From Sphingopyxis sp. LC363 (GTDB lineage Bacteria; Pseudomonadota; Alphaproteobacteria; Sphingomonadales; Sphingomonadaceae), in assembly GCF_000756385.1 (NCBI RefSeq), contig NZ_JNFC01000072.1:62001-126000 (forward strand): a DNA stretch of 64,000 nt, read 5' to 3'. This document shows, piece by piece, positions 36,456 to 45,598 of the stretch. Below the pieces are notes generated by a model. The model was not told the DNA's origin. It was given only the letters and a program-made list of their open reading frames with translations, and searched no databases. Position 1 is the first letter of the stretch, and every line of letters begins with the position of its first letter. The translations under genes were made by a program, and so were the position numbers.

Positions 36456-38180
36456 ATGAAGCGATACTCTGATGTGCGGGCTTACGTCAAAGAGGTATTG
36501 CTGGCACTTTGTTTTCTTTCGGCGCTGCCCGCTATCGTCAATCGCTCTGCCGATCTCGTAGGACCCGTCCCGCACGCGGGCTATCTGTTTCTCCTCATCA
36601 TATTGTGGGGTGGGCTCCTCGGGGCCGCCTACACTCCGCCGGCAATTCTACGCTGGATCACTGCGTTCCTGCTGGCCGGGGCGGCCTATTACATGCTCGT
36701 GTTCGAGCGCGTGACGACCGAGTTCCTGACCTACGACGCCTTCATCAACATGCTGCACTCCGCGGCGTTCATTGGCGATGCCCTGGCGCAGAATCAGACC
36801 GCGTTTGTCGGGGCGGCGCTTCCCGCGCTGCTTCTGCTGGCGGCCATCGGAATGGCGCCGCGGCGGCACCTTCCGCTCCCCCGATGGCTGGTCGCCGCGA
36901 CGCCCTGGCTGGCGATGTTCGCACTGACGGGACTGCTTTTCCTTCGCGGCGGCGACGGTGCGCGTGGACAGCCGCCGAGCTTCGCGCCGATCGCCTATCT
37001 GACGCTTGCCGGATATGAGAAGGCGACGGGCAATATTGGCGAGCGCCAGTCCGTTCGCCTTCGGTGGGCCCGCCGGCCGCTCAGCCGGAATATCATCCTC
37101 ATCGTCGATGAAAGCGTCGCCGGCCAGTATCTGGACGTCAATTCGCCGCCCGGCGTGCCCACGCCGCTCTCAGGCACTTGGCCATCCGCCCGCATTTACA
37201 ACTATGGTCTCGCCGCGTCGGTCACCAATTGCAGCGTCGGCAGCAATGTCACCCTTCGCTACGGCGGCACGCGCAATGACTATCAGCGGATCAACGGCAC
37301 GCAGCCGTCGATCTGGGCCTATGCCCGCAAGGCCGGGCTGCGCACCGTCTATATCGACAGCCAGCGAACCGGCGGCGCGCTGCAAAACATGATGAGCGAT
37401 GAAGAGCGCGCGCTGATCGACCACTTCGTGCAATTCGACAATGTGCCCGTGGAACAGCGCGACCGGGCGGCGGCGAGCGAACTCATCCGGGAACCTGCCG
37501 ATCATCGTCCGAAATTCATTCTCGTGAACAAGGTCGGTGCCCATTTTCCGGTTCACGACAAGTTTCCGGCGGCTTACCTGCGCTATCATCCGGTTCTGCC
37601 ACGCGGACGATACCGGAATATTTCCGATACCGGCAGCCGCGCGGGCTTCGCCGGTGGAATGGAGGATTGGGTTCGCTACCACAATTCCTATCGCAATACG
37701 TTGCTGTGGAATGTCGGGGCGTTCTTCGAAACGCTTCGCGACGAGGCCGATTTTTCGCAGACGACGATGATCTACACGTCCGACCATGGCCAGAATCTGC
37801 ATGAGCGGGGCAATCCCGGACTTTCCACCCATTGCAGCGTCGATCCCGTCCAGGAAGAAGGCGTCGTTCCGCTGGTGGTGATCGACGGCAACCGGGGTTC
37901 GGGCGTGGATTGGCGCCGGGATGTCGCGCATAACCGTAACCGGTCGAGCCACTATATGATTTTCCCGACCCTGCTGGAACTGATGGGTTATGATCCGGGC
38001 GCCGTCGAAAAGCGCTACGGACGGGCGCTGAACGAAGCTTCGCACGATCCTGTGAGCTTCAACAAGCTGTTCAATGCGCGGCTCAATCGCAAACCACAGT
38101 GGGTCATGATCGATCCGGCAAGCGTCGTTCAGCCGCCCCGCGCCGACATTCGCGACGATCCTGATCGCGGCCGGCGGTAA
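36456..38180 (+). CDS. Membrane phosphoethanolamine transferase-like (sulfatase-fold) protein
   Basis: The 574-residue protein has about four to five N-terminal membrane segments (residues 10-165) and a periplasmic alkaline-phosphatase/sulfatase-fold domain. Metal-site motifs are IILIVDESV at the start of the domain, the possible nucleophile region SVTNCSVGSN, and TSDHGQNLHERG. These are the marks of EptA/Cpt-type transferases that place phosphoethanolamine on lipid A or core sugars. The nucleophile segment is not the textbook form, so the donor and acceptor are uncertain. It follows a PhoPQ-like system, an arrangement known for envelope-charge modification. Confidence 0.82.
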   Translation: MKRYSDVRAYVKEVLLALCFLSALPAIVNRSADLVGPVPHAGYLFLLIILWGGLLGAAYTPPAILRWITAFLLAGAAYYMLVFERVTTEFLTYDAFINMLHSAAFIGDALAQNQTAFVGAALPALLLLAAIGMAPRRHLPLPRWLVAATPWLAMFALTGLLFLRGGDGARGQPPSFAPIAYLTLAGYEKATGNIGERQSVRLRWARRPLSRNIILIVDESVAGQYLDVNSPPGVPTPLSGTWPSARIYNYGLAASVTNCSVGSNVTLRYGGTRNDYQRINGTQPSIWAYARKAGLRTVYIDSQRTGGALQNMMSDEERALIDHFVQFDNVPVEQRDRAAASELIREPADHRPKFILVNKVGAHFPVHDKFPAAYLRYHPVLPRGRYRNISDTGSRAGFAGGMEDWVRYHNSYRNTLLWNVGAFFETLRDEADFSQTTMIYTSDHGQNLHERGNPGLSTHCSVDPVQEEGVVPLVVIDGNRGSGVDWRRDVAHNRNRSSHYMIFPTLLELMGYDPGAVEKRYGRALNEASHDPVSFNKLFNARLNRKPQWVMIDPASVVQPPRADIRDDPDRGRR

Positions 38181-38303
38181 GTCGGCACGCGCGACGGACA
38201 GTGGCCTGTTCGGCAGGAATTGGCTCGACATTTGGCTCAAGATTAACCTTATCTTGTATCGCCGCGATTAGTGGCAAACCGCTGACAGACCGAAAGATTG
38301 TCC

Positions 38304-38672
38304 ATGACAGTGCGCCTGCTCCTTCTGATCCTCGCAAGCGTAAGCCTCTCCGCCCTTGCGCAGCTCGCCCTCAAGATCGGGACGACCGCCGCCGCCGGTG
38401 GCCGATCGACGGGCATCGGCGGAGAGATTGGCGGCCTCGCGCAATCCCCGATGATCCTGCTGGGCCTCGCCCTCTACGGCATCGGAGCGCTGCTCTGGCT
38501 TTTCGTTCTCGGCCGTGCCCCGCTGTCGCTGGCCTATCCCTTCGTCGGGATCGGCTTCATTCTGACGATGCTTGCGGGTGCCTTTTGGCTGAACGAAAGC
38601 ATCAGCGTCGCACGCGTCGTCGGAACCCTGCTGATCGCCGTCGGCTGCGTGCTGGTCGCGCGCTCGGCGTAA
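38304..38672 (+). CDS. ArnE/EamA-like small membrane transporter subunit
   Basis: The 122-residue protein has four membrane segments and the EamA/SMR pattern LWLFVLGRAPLSLAYPFVGI followed by LNESISVARVVGTLLI, typical of ArnE/ArnF flippase subunits and SMR-like proteins. The ATG at 38304 is preferred over a TTG two codons upstream. It lies five bases before a GT-C glycosyltransferase gene, so a role in flipping a lipid-linked sugar is likely. ArnE and ArnF normally work as a pair; only one such gene is present. Confidence 0.82.
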   Translation: MTVRLLLLILASVSLSALAQLALKIGTTAAAGGRSTGIGGEIGGLAQSPMILLGLALYGIGALLWLFVLGRAPLSLAYPFVGIGFILTMLAGAFWLNESISVARVVGTLLIAVGCVLVARSA

Positions 38673-38677
38673 ATCCC

Positions 38678-39964
38678 GTGACTCCGCCGAGCCCAAATCT
38701 TCAGCCCGCGATACTGGAGCTCTCACCGCGAGCCTGCTCGGCCCTGCTCGCCGCGATCGTCCTCGTCGCCGTGGTTCTGAGAGTGGCGGGCGCGTGGGTC
38801 CTGCAGCATCCACTCGATAGCGATCCGCTCGCCTATTTCACCATGGCCCAAGGCCTCGCCGAACGCGGCGAGCTCGCCGATATGTACGGCCAAAAGGCTT
38901 TCTACAGCGCCGGCTACCCCTTGCTGCTGGCTCCCTTTTTCAAGGCTTTGGGCAGTTCGGTCGGCGTGGCGATCGCGGTCAATCTGCTTTTGTGCGCGGT
39001 CAGCATCGGACTGATCTACCGGCTCACGATCGCGCTGTCCGGGCATCGCGGCGCGGGGCTGATCGCCGCTGCCGTCTATGCGCTCTGGTTTCCCGGCCTC
39101 TGGAACGCGACGATGCTGGCAAAGGAGAATCTCTCGACCCCCTTGCTGCTTGGCATCGCCCTCTGCGCGGTCGGGATCGCGCGCGGCGAACGCCCGGCGG
39201 GCACCGCGCTGGTCGCCGGCCTGTTGTGGGGGGCGGCGCTGGTCACGGGCGGTTCGGCGCTGCTGCTCTGCTTCGGCGTCGCCGCCGCGCTGCTGATGCT
39301 CTGGCGCGCGCGGGGCAGCTTTGCACCGGCCTTTTCCGCGGGGCTATGCTTCATCGTCGGCGGCGCGGTGATGCTGGCGCCGTGGCTTTACGCGACCAAC
39401 CAGATGGTCGGCCGTCCGGTCCTCACCACCAACGCCGCGTTCAACCTGTATCTCGGCAACAACCCCGCCGCGACCGGCAGGTTCGTGAGCATCGCCGACA
39501 CGCCGCTGGCGAAGGATTGGGACGCCACGCGCCTGCGCCTTGGCGAGGCCGGCAATGCGGACCGCCTGCAAGCCGCAGCGCTCGACTGGATCGACGCGAA
39601 TCCTGGCCGGGCGGCGGAACTGGCCGCGCTCAAACTCGTCTATTTCTGGCAACCCAATCTTCCCGACGCGAACGATTTCGCGGCCTCGAAGGCCATCGCC
39701 TCGATCCGGCTCTTCGAGGTTGCGCAATATGGGCTGATCCTGCTGATCGGGCTGCTCGCCTTTCGTTCGCGGCGGATCGCAAGCGACGGCAAATGGATTT
39801 TTGCCGCCATGATCGCGGGCTTCTGGTTGATCCATGCCGCCGCCTATATCATCATCCGCTACCGCGATCCGGCGATTCCGCTGCTGATCGTCATGGCAGC
39901 CGTCCCGGTCGCCGCCTGGATCGAGCGGCTTCCGGCGCGAAGGGCCGTACGCGATGCTGCATGA
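38678..39964 (+). CDS. GT-C-fold membrane glycosyltransferase (ArnT/GT39/83-like)
   Basis: The 428-residue protein has about ten membrane segments and an Asp-rich motif in the first periplasmic loop (QHPLDSDPLAYF, Asp47 and Asp49), the hallmark of GT-C enzymes that use polyprenyl-phosphate sugars. A GTG at 38678, five bases after the preceding stop, is the most likely start. A KENL motif and FNLYLGNNPAATG follow. Its end overlaps the next gene by 11 bases. Sugar and acceptor are unknown; context points to lipid or lipopolysaccharide modification. Confidence 0.82.
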   Translation: MTPPSPNLQPAILELSPRACSALLAAIVLVAVVLRVAGAWVLQHPLDSDPLAYFTMAQGLAERGELADMYGQKAFYSAGYPLLLAPFFKALGSSVGVAIAVNLLLCAVSIGLIYRLTIALSGHRGAGLIAAAVYALWFPGLWNATMLAKENLSTPLLLGIALCAVGIARGERPAGTALVAGLLWGAALVTGGSALLLCFGVAAALLMLWRARGSFAPAFSAGLCFIVGGAVMLAPWLYATNQMVGRPVLTTNAAFNLYLGNNPAATGRFVSIADTPLAKDWDATRLRLGEAGNADRLQAAALDWIDANPGRAAELAALKLVYFWQPNLPDANDFAASKAIASIRLFEVAQYGLILLIGLLAFRSRRIASDGKWIFAAMIAGFWLIHAAAYIIIRYRDPAIPLLIVMAAVPVAAWIERLPARRAVRDAA

Positions 39965-41426
39965 ACAACCCGACCGCGCCCCTGACCTCGCCAACGAGGC
40001 CGTGCCGCTGTTCGTCGACGTCGACGGGACGCTGACGCGCGCGGATATCTCGCTCGAAAGCTTCGTGCGGATCGGGCGATCGGGCATAGCCGCGCTGATC
40101 GCGGTGCTGGCATGGCTGATCGCGGGTCGCGCCGTCGCCAAGACAATGGCCGCGCGGCGCGACCGCATCGATGCCGCGCGACTGCCCTACCGGCCAGAAG
40201 TACTCGATCTCATCGAGCAGGCGAGGGCCGAAGGCCGCCCGGTGATCCTCGCGAGCGCAAGCCATTGGCGGCACATCCGCCGCATCGCCGATCATCTGGC
40301 GCTTTCGGATCCGGTCATTGCAACGCGCGGCCGCTCCAACCTGAAAGGCGCCGCCAAGCTGGCGGCCATCCGTGCACGCATCGGTGCCGATACGCCGTTC
40401 GACTATGTGGGCGACAGCCGCGCCGACAGCTGCCTGTGGCGCGAAGCGCGGCAGGGCTGGTCGGTCGGCCATGTCCCGCCGCGATCGGCGGTCGAACGCC
40501 TCGGCGACCTGCGCCGCAGCCCCGCCCGAGCCATTGTCAGGGCCATGCGGCCCCACCAATGGGCCAAGAACGCGCTGGTGATCGTTCCCGCGCTGACGTC
40601 GGGCGAGTTCACGAAGCCCGCCATATTGCTCACGGCCGTGGCGGCCGCGTTGCTCATGTCGCTGATCGCCTCGTCGATCTATTTGCTGAACGACCTGCTC
40701 GATATCGACTCCGATCGTGCGCATCGTACCAAATGGAAACGGCCGCTTGCCTATGGCGATCTCCCGATCCCCGCCGCGCTCGGCCTGTCCCTGCTTCTCG
40801 CGGCCGTCGGCCTTGCCGGGGGATGGCTGTTGGGTGGCCCGGAACTGACCTTCTGGCTCCTCGCCTATATGGCGATCACGACCGCCTATTCGTTCCGGCT
40901 GAAGGCGGTGATGGTCGGCGACGCGATCGTCCTCGCTTCGCTCTACACGATCCGTATCTGGATCGGCGCGATCGCGATCGGGGTAGCACTCAGCTTCTGG
41001 CTGTTGCTCTTCTCGGTCTTCCTGTTCCTGAGCCTCGCCTATCTGAAACGCTATGTCGAGATGCGCGACGCGATCGAACCCGGGCGCCTGCTGAGCGGGC
41101 GCGGCTATGTCGGCGGCGATCTTGACGTGGTGATGATGTCGGGGATCTCGGCCGGAATGGTAGCGATCCTCGTGCTCGCTCTGTTCGCGCATGACCCGGA
41201 AACGGCCGAACATTATGCGTTGCCCGAAATGCTGTGGCTGCTCTGCCTGCCGCTGATCTACTGGCTGAACCGCATCTGGATGATGGCCCGGCGCGGCGAG
41301 GTCGAGGGCGACCCGGTGGCTTTCGCGATAAAGGACAGGCGAAGCCTCTTCGTCGGCGTCGTTATGGCCTGCGTTTTCCTTGGCGCCCTCTACGGACCGG
41401 CGCCCATCCACCTGATCGCCGATTGA
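39954..41426 (+). CDS. HAD phosphatase-UbiA prenyltransferase fusion (DPPR synthase-like)
   Basis: The 490-residue protein joins an N-terminal HAD domain (VDVDGTLTRAD at residues 21-31, VILASASHWRHIRRIADHL, YVGDSRADSCLW) to a C-terminal UbiA-type membrane prenyltransferase (YLLNDLLDIDSDRAHRTKWK around residues 232-251, then DAIVLASLYTIRIW). The UbiA part resembles decaprenyl-phosphate phosphoribosyltransferase, and the HAD part could remove the 5-phosphate to give a polyprenyl-phospho-pentose. That product could be the donor for the GT-C enzyme upstream. Similar fusions are known in other bacteria; the reaction is inferred. Confidence 0.85.
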   Translation: MLHEQPDRAPDLANEAVPLFVDVDGTLTRADISLESFVRIGRSGIAALIAVLAWLIAGRAVAKTMAARRDRIDAARLPYRPEVLDLIEQARAEGRPVILASASHWRHIRRIADHLALSDPVIATRGRSNLKGAAKLAAIRARIGADTPFDYVGDSRADSCLWREARQGWSVGHVPPRSAVERLGDLRRSPARAIVRAMRPHQWAKNALVIVPALTSGEFTKPAILLTAVAAALLMSLIASSIYLLNDLLDIDSDRAHRTKWKRPLAYGDLPIPAALGLSLLLAAVGLAGGWLLGGPELTFWLLAYMAITTAYSFRLKAVMVGDAIVLASLYTIRIWIGAIAIGVALSFWLLLFSVFLFLSLAYLKRYVEMRDAIEPGRLLSGRGYVGGDLDVVMMSGISAGMVAILVLALFAHDPETAEHYALPEMLWLLCLPLIYWLNRIWMMARRGEVEGDPVAFAIKDRRSLFVGVVMACVFLGALYGPAPIHLIAD

Positions 41427-42958
41427 GGGCGCGGAATCGAGCCGGGCTCAGGGGGCTCGGACGCCTGCTTGATCAACAGCGTATCGATCCCGCGGCTGTA
41501 GACTATCGCATAGCCCGGCAAGCGGGGAACGCTCTTGCTATCGATTCCCGCGATCCACAATGCGTTGAAATCCGCCTGTGCCATGCTTCTCATTCGTTCG
41601 CCGAGCGCATGCCGATCCGGCGCGCCTTCGGGGCAGTGGACCGGAATGTCCTGCGAACCGTCGAACCAGCGGGCGCGATCCGGTGGTTGCCGGATCGTCA
41701 TCACGTCCGAGCCGGGGATCTGGAACAGCGTATTGCCGAATGCGTCGCGCCGCGTGATCGCATAGGCGCCGAGCTTGCGGTTCGGGGTCAATGTCCAGTT
41801 GTCGCACCCTGCTTCCGCGGACAGGAATCCAAGCCGGCTCCCCCGTGGCACCTCGTCGAGCAGAACCAGCCTCTTTTGCAGCGCGCGGTCGGCCTGCCAC
41901 CAATGCACCGATGTCCACCCTGCGCGCAGCACGAACAGGCTCGCGCCCAGCATGATCAGCAGCCGCTCGCGTTCGGGTCTTGGAGCGGGGCGGATCGCCA
42001 TGATCGTGACCATCATCGCCACGGGAGCGAGGCGCAGGTCCGCACCCCAGCTTCCCAAAACCGTCGTCGGCAGCACGAGCGTCGCGAACAGCAGCAATCC
42101 GCCGCCCGCGGCGAGGCGAGGCTCCAGCCGGCGCCCGCCCGCCCACAGGAACGCAAGGATCGCGCCGAGGCAGATGCTCGCCGTTATCGCGAGGTCGAAT
42201 GGCATCGACAGGCCTTTGAGCGCCGTGACGAAATTCATGGCCTTCGCCTGCAGGAGGTGGGGAGCATACCAGAACAAACGGCCGCCGCCTTCGGCGTGCC
42301 AGACCAGGAGTGGAACGATCGGCAAAATCAACGGCGCAGCGCGCAAGGCGCGATGCACCAGATCGCGCCAGCTTCGCACCATCGCGAGCTCTGCGCTGGC
42401 AACAAGGAAAAGCAGGATCGCCCATCCCATGATATGGGCGGTCCACACCGCGATGGCGCCGAGACCGAAGGCAAGCGCGGCATGAAGGCTACCCGGCCGC
42501 TTGGCATACCACGCCGCCGCGACGAGCAGCGCCAGCGCCACGGACAGGCAATAATTGAGGAAACCGAACAAAAAGGGCTGCGCGAAAGCGAATGGCAGCG
42601 CGAGCATCGCGCCCCCCGTCACACGGCCGTGCGCCGAACGGGACAATAGGAGGATGCCGGCAACGGTGAGCGGAGCGATCAGCGCGCTCACGATGCGCGT
42701 GGCGGGCTCCACGCCAAGCCAGGACGAAAGCGCCAGGACGGGAAGGTCGACGCCAAGATTGCCGACCCAGCGCCAGTCGACGATAAAATAACGGTCGAGT
42801 GCCGTTCCCTGTCCGATCGCCGCGAAAATATGGTGACGCGCAAGATGATTGGGATAATCCGATGCTCCGGGCACGGTAACGACCAACATCGGCACGGCGG
42901 CGAGAAGGATGAGCAGCGCCGCGCACGAGAGCGGGACCACCTTTTTGCCGATCATCAT
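41390..42958 (-). CDS. Polytopic membrane protein, probable GT-C-like
   Basis: This protein of about 522 residues has roughly ten membrane segments and a C-terminal periplasmic domain (from about residue 370). An acidic first loop (VPGASDYPNHLARHH) stands where GT-C enzymes carry their catalytic Asp, and the overall plan is like oligosaccharyl or mannosyl transferases, but no family is clearly recognised. It is convergent with the HAD-UbiA gene and their 3' ends overlap by 37 bases. Two adjacent ATGs (42958 and 42955) are possible starts. Confidence 0.75.
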   Translation of the reverse strand: MMIGKKVVPLSCAALLILLAAVPMLVVTVPGASDYPNHLARHHIFAAIGQGTALDRYFIVDWRWVGNLGVDLPVLALSSWLGVEPATRIVSALIAPLTVAGILLLSRSAHGRVTGGAMLALPFAFAQPFLFGFLNYCLSVALALLVAAAWYAKRPGSLHAALAFGLGAIAVWTAHIMGWAILLFLVASAELAMVRSWRDLVHRALRAAPLILPIVPLLVWHAEGGGRLFWYAPHLLQAKAMNFVTALKGLSMPFDLAITASICLGAILAFLWAGGRRLEPRLAAGGGLLLFATLVLPTTVLGSWGADLRLAPVAMMVTIMAIRPAPRPERERLLIMLGASLFVLRAGWTSVHWWQADRALQKRLVLLDEVPRGSRLGFLSAEAGCDNWTLTPNRKLGAYAITRRDAFGNTLFQIPGSDVMTIRQPPDRARWFDGSQDIPVHCPEGAPDRHALGERMRSMAQADFNALWIAGIDSKSVPRLPGYAIVYSRGIDTLLIKQASEPPEPGSIPRPQSAIRWMGAGP

Positions 42959-43103
42959 CCCGCCGTATTCCTTCCGGCAAAGCCCTATTTCGTGTGCGGC
43001 AATTTGTCGTGCTGCCGAAAAGCGATTCCAGCCGACGGCATGATCAACGTCCATCTGAAAAATTGAAGAGTCTGACGGTGCCGAGCTCCCGCCTTTACCA
43101 GCC

Positions 43104-43799
43104 TCACGCCGCGGTTACTTCCAGCCCGCGCTGGACGCCGGGCCGTGCGAGCCCCGCATCCAGCCAGCGCTGGACATGCGCAAAGCGATCGAAACCGACG
43201 ATTTCGCGCGCCTCGTAAAAGCCGATCAGGTTGCGCACCCAGCCGAGCAGCGAAATATCCGCGATGCTGTATTCATCGCCCATGATCCACGCGCGGCCAT
43301 CGAGACGGCCGTCGAGCACGCCGAGCAGCCGCGCGGATTCGGCCGCGTAGCGGTCGCGCGGGCGCTTGTCCTCATATTCGCGCCCGGCGAATTTATGGAA
43401 GAAACCGAGCTGGCCGAACATCGGGCCGACGCCGCCCATCTGCCACATCACCCACTGGATCGTCTCGTAGCGCGTGGCCGGATCGGCCGACAGGAACCGC
43501 CCGCTCTTGTCGGCGAGGTAGATCAGAATCGCACCCGATTCGAATAGCGCGAGCGGTTTTCCGCCGGGGCCCTGCGGGTCGTAGACCGCGGGGATCTTGC
43601 CGTTGGGGTTGAGCGCGAGAAAGGCCGGGTCATGGCTTTCGTTCGCCATGATGTCGATCCGGTGCGGCTCATAGGGAAGGCCGGTTTCCTCGAGCATGAT
43701 CCCCGCCTTCACCCCGTTTGGCGTCGGCGCGGAAAAAAGCTGGATGCGCTCGGGATGCTCGGCCGGCCAGCGGGCGAAGATCGGGTGGCCCGGGCTCAT
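43104..43799 (-). CDS. Glutathione S-transferase family protein, YfcG/YghU-like
   Basis: The 231-residue protein has a thioredoxin-like N-terminal domain with the YfcG/YghU mark SAPTPNGVKAGIMLEETGLPY, the cis-Pro region NGKIPAVYD and ESGAILIYLADK, then the helical domain with GDEYSIADISLLGWV. Such enzymes bind glutathione and act as disulfide-bond reductases or peroxidases. It overlaps the chorismate mutase gene upstream by four bases, so they are cotranscribed, although no functional link is evident. Confidence 0.92.
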   Translation of the reverse strand: MSPGHPIFARWPAEHPERIQLFSAPTPNGVKAGIMLEETGLPYEPHRIDIMANESHDPAFLALNPNGKIPAVYDPQGPGGKPLALFESGAILIYLADKSGRFLSADPATRYETIQWVMWQMGGVGPMFGQLGFFHKFAGREYEDKRPRDRYAAESARLLGVLDGRLDGRAWIMGDEYSIADISLLGWVRNLIGFYEAREIVGFDRFAHVQRWLDAGLARPGVQRGLEVTAA

Positions 43800-44083
43800 G
43801 CGTCCTGCTCGCGCTTCGCCTGCTGGTGATGGCGGATCACCTCGTCGATGATGAAGCGCAGGAATTTCTCGGTGAAATCGGGGTCGAGGTCGGCATCGCG
43901 GGCGAGGCTGCGGAGCCGCTCGATCTGCCGTTCCTCGCGGCTCGGGTCGGCGGGGGGCAGGCCCTCGCGCGCCTTGAGTTCGCCGACCGCCTTGGTCACC
44001 TTGAACCGTTCGGCGAGCATATAGACGAGCGCGGCGTCGATATTGTCGATGCTCTGGCGGTAACGGCTCAGCTGGTCGTCCAT
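43796..44083 (-). CDS. Chorismate mutase, AroQ type
   Basis: The 95-residue protein has the AroQ pattern YRQSIDNIDAALVYMLAERF with Arg and Asp, the lysine in TKAVGELKAREGLPP, DPSREERQIERL, and the last helix FLRFIIDEVIRHH. It makes prephenate for phenylalanine and tyrosine synthesis. The ATG at 44083 starts the domain precisely. It is one of two AroQ-fold proteins in the window (the other at 21064-21378) and looks like the conventional one. It is divergent from the polyprenyl synthase gene. Confidence 0.9.
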   Translation of the reverse strand: MDDQLSRYRQSIDNIDAALVYMLAERFKVTKAVGELKAREGLPPADPSREERQIERLRSLARDADLDPDFTEKFLRFIIDEVIRHHQQAKREQDA

Positions 44084-44191
44084 GGGTGCGCGGCTCCTCT
44101 TATCTCCGGCACGCTTGGCACCGGCGGGGGGCTGCTGGCAAGCCGAAAGTCGTTGCAAAATCGCGACCGCGCGGCCAAGGGTCGCCGCGTC

Positions 44192-45205
44192 ATGACTGCC
44201 GAAATTCATCAGCTACATGGGCAGAGGCCGCCCTCGCTCGACCCGATGATGGCGCTCGTCGCCGCCGACATGAATGAGGTGAATTCGGTCATCCTCGACC
44301 GCATGCAGTCCGAAGTGCCGCTGATCCCCGAACTCGCAGGGCACCTGATCGCGGGCGGCGGCAAACGGATGCGGCCGATGCTGACGCTCGCCTGCGGCAA
44401 GCTGCTCGACTATCCGGGGCGGCGGCATTGCAAATTGGCGGCGGCGGTCGAATTCATCCACACCGCGACGCTGCTCCATGACGATGTCGTCGACAAATCG
44501 GACCTCCGCCGCGGCCGCAAGACCGCGAACATGATCTGGGGCAACAGCGCGTCGGTGCTCGTCGGCGACTTCCTGTTCAGCCGCGCGTTCGAGGTGATGG
44601 TCGAGGACGGATCGCTGAAGGTGCTCAAGATCCTCAGCCGCGCCTCGGCGGTGATCGCCGAGGGCGAGGTCAACCAGCTCTCCGCCCAGCGCCGGATCGA
44701 GACGAGCGAGGATCAATATCTCGCGATCATCAACGCCAAGACCGCCGAACTGTTCGCCGCGGCATGCAAGATCGCCGCGGTCGTGGCCGAGCGCGACGAA
44801 GCGACCGAAGCGGCGCTCGACGCCTATGGCCGCAATCTCGGCATCGCCTTCCAGCTCGTCGACGATGCGATCGACTATGTTTCGGACGCCGAAACGATGG
44901 GCAAGGGCGTCGGCGACGATTTCCGCGACGGCAAGGTCACGCTGCCCGTCATCCTCGCCCATGCGCGCGGGTCCGCGGAGGAGCGCGAATTCTGGAAACA
45001 GGCGATCGTCGGCCACCGCACATCGGACGAGGATCTCGCCTATGCGACCTCGCTGCTCCACAAGCACGATACGATCGCCGATACGCTGGCGCGGGCGCGT
45101 CACTACGGCCAGCGCGCGGTCGATGCGATCGGCGGCTTCCGTGCGAGCCAGGCGAAATCGGCGCTGACCGAGGCGGTCGCCTTCGCGGTCGCGCGCGCTT
45201 ATTGA
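44192..45205 (+). CDS. Long-chain polyprenyl diphosphate synthase (ubiquinone side chain)
   Basis: The 337-residue trans-prenyl transferase has GGGKRMRPMLTLACG, the first Asp-rich motif LLHDDVVDKSDLRRG and the second QLVDDAIDYVSD with GKGVGDDFRDGKVTLP. The small residues before the first Asp-rich motif fit long-chain products. Sphingomonads use ubiquinone-10, so decaprenyl diphosphate synthase is the most likely role; octaprenyl is the alternative. Start at ATG 44192. Confidence 0.93.
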   Translation: MTAEIHQLHGQRPPSLDPMMALVAADMNEVNSVILDRMQSEVPLIPELAGHLIAGGGKRMRPMLTLACGKLLDYPGRRHCKLAAAVEFIHTATLLHDDVVDKSDLRRGRKTANMIWGNSASVLVGDFLFSRAFEVMVEDGSLKVLKILSRASAVIAEGEVNQLSAQRRIETSEDQYLAIINAKTAELFAAACKIAAVVAERDEATEAALDAYGRNLGIAFQLVDDAIDYVSDAETMGKGVGDDFRDGKVTLPVILAHARGSAEEREFWKQAIVGHRTSDEDLAYATSLLHKHDTIADTLARARHYGQRAVDAIGGFRASQAKSALTEAVAFAVARAY

Positions 45206-45211
45206 GCTTTC

Positions 45212-45598
45212 ATGGCGACGATGGGCCCCGCGGCGGACAGCCCCGATGACTATATCGCGGCGCTGTCGGGCTGGCAGCTGGAACGGTGTCGGATGATGCG
45301 CGCGGCGATCATGGCCGCCGCGCCCTTTGAAGAAACGATCAAATGGACCAACCTCGTCTTCATGGCGAATGGCCCGTGCATATTGATCCGCGCCGAAGCG
45401 CATCGCGTCCTGCTCGGCTTCTGGCGCGGCAAAAGGCTGCGCGACCTCGAACCCCGGATCAAGGCGAGCGGCAAATATGAGCTCGGCAATCTGGTGCTGA
45501 CCGAGGCGAGCGAGGTGGGGGGCGGCCAAGTGTCGAAACTCGCCGCCGAGGCTTTCCGTTTGAATGCCGAACTGGGCAACCCGGCAGCGCGCGTATGA
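45212..45598 (+). CDS. DUF1801 domain protein
   Basis: The 128-residue protein has the DUF1801/YdhG pattern: MRAAIMAAAPFEETIKWTNLVFM, then VLLGFWRGKRLRDLEPRIKA and a late ASGKYELGNLV segment. The fold is related to iron-chaperone-like YdhG proteins, but function is unknown. It lies six bases after the polyprenyl synthase gene and overlaps hrpB by four bases, so the three are probably one transcript. Confidence 0.82.
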   Translation: MATMGPAADSPDDYIAALSGWQLERCRMMRAAIMAAAPFEETIKWTNLVFMANGPCILIRAEAHRVLLGFWRGKRLRDLEPRIKASGKYELGNLVLTEASEVGGGQVSKLAAEAFRLNAELGNPAARV

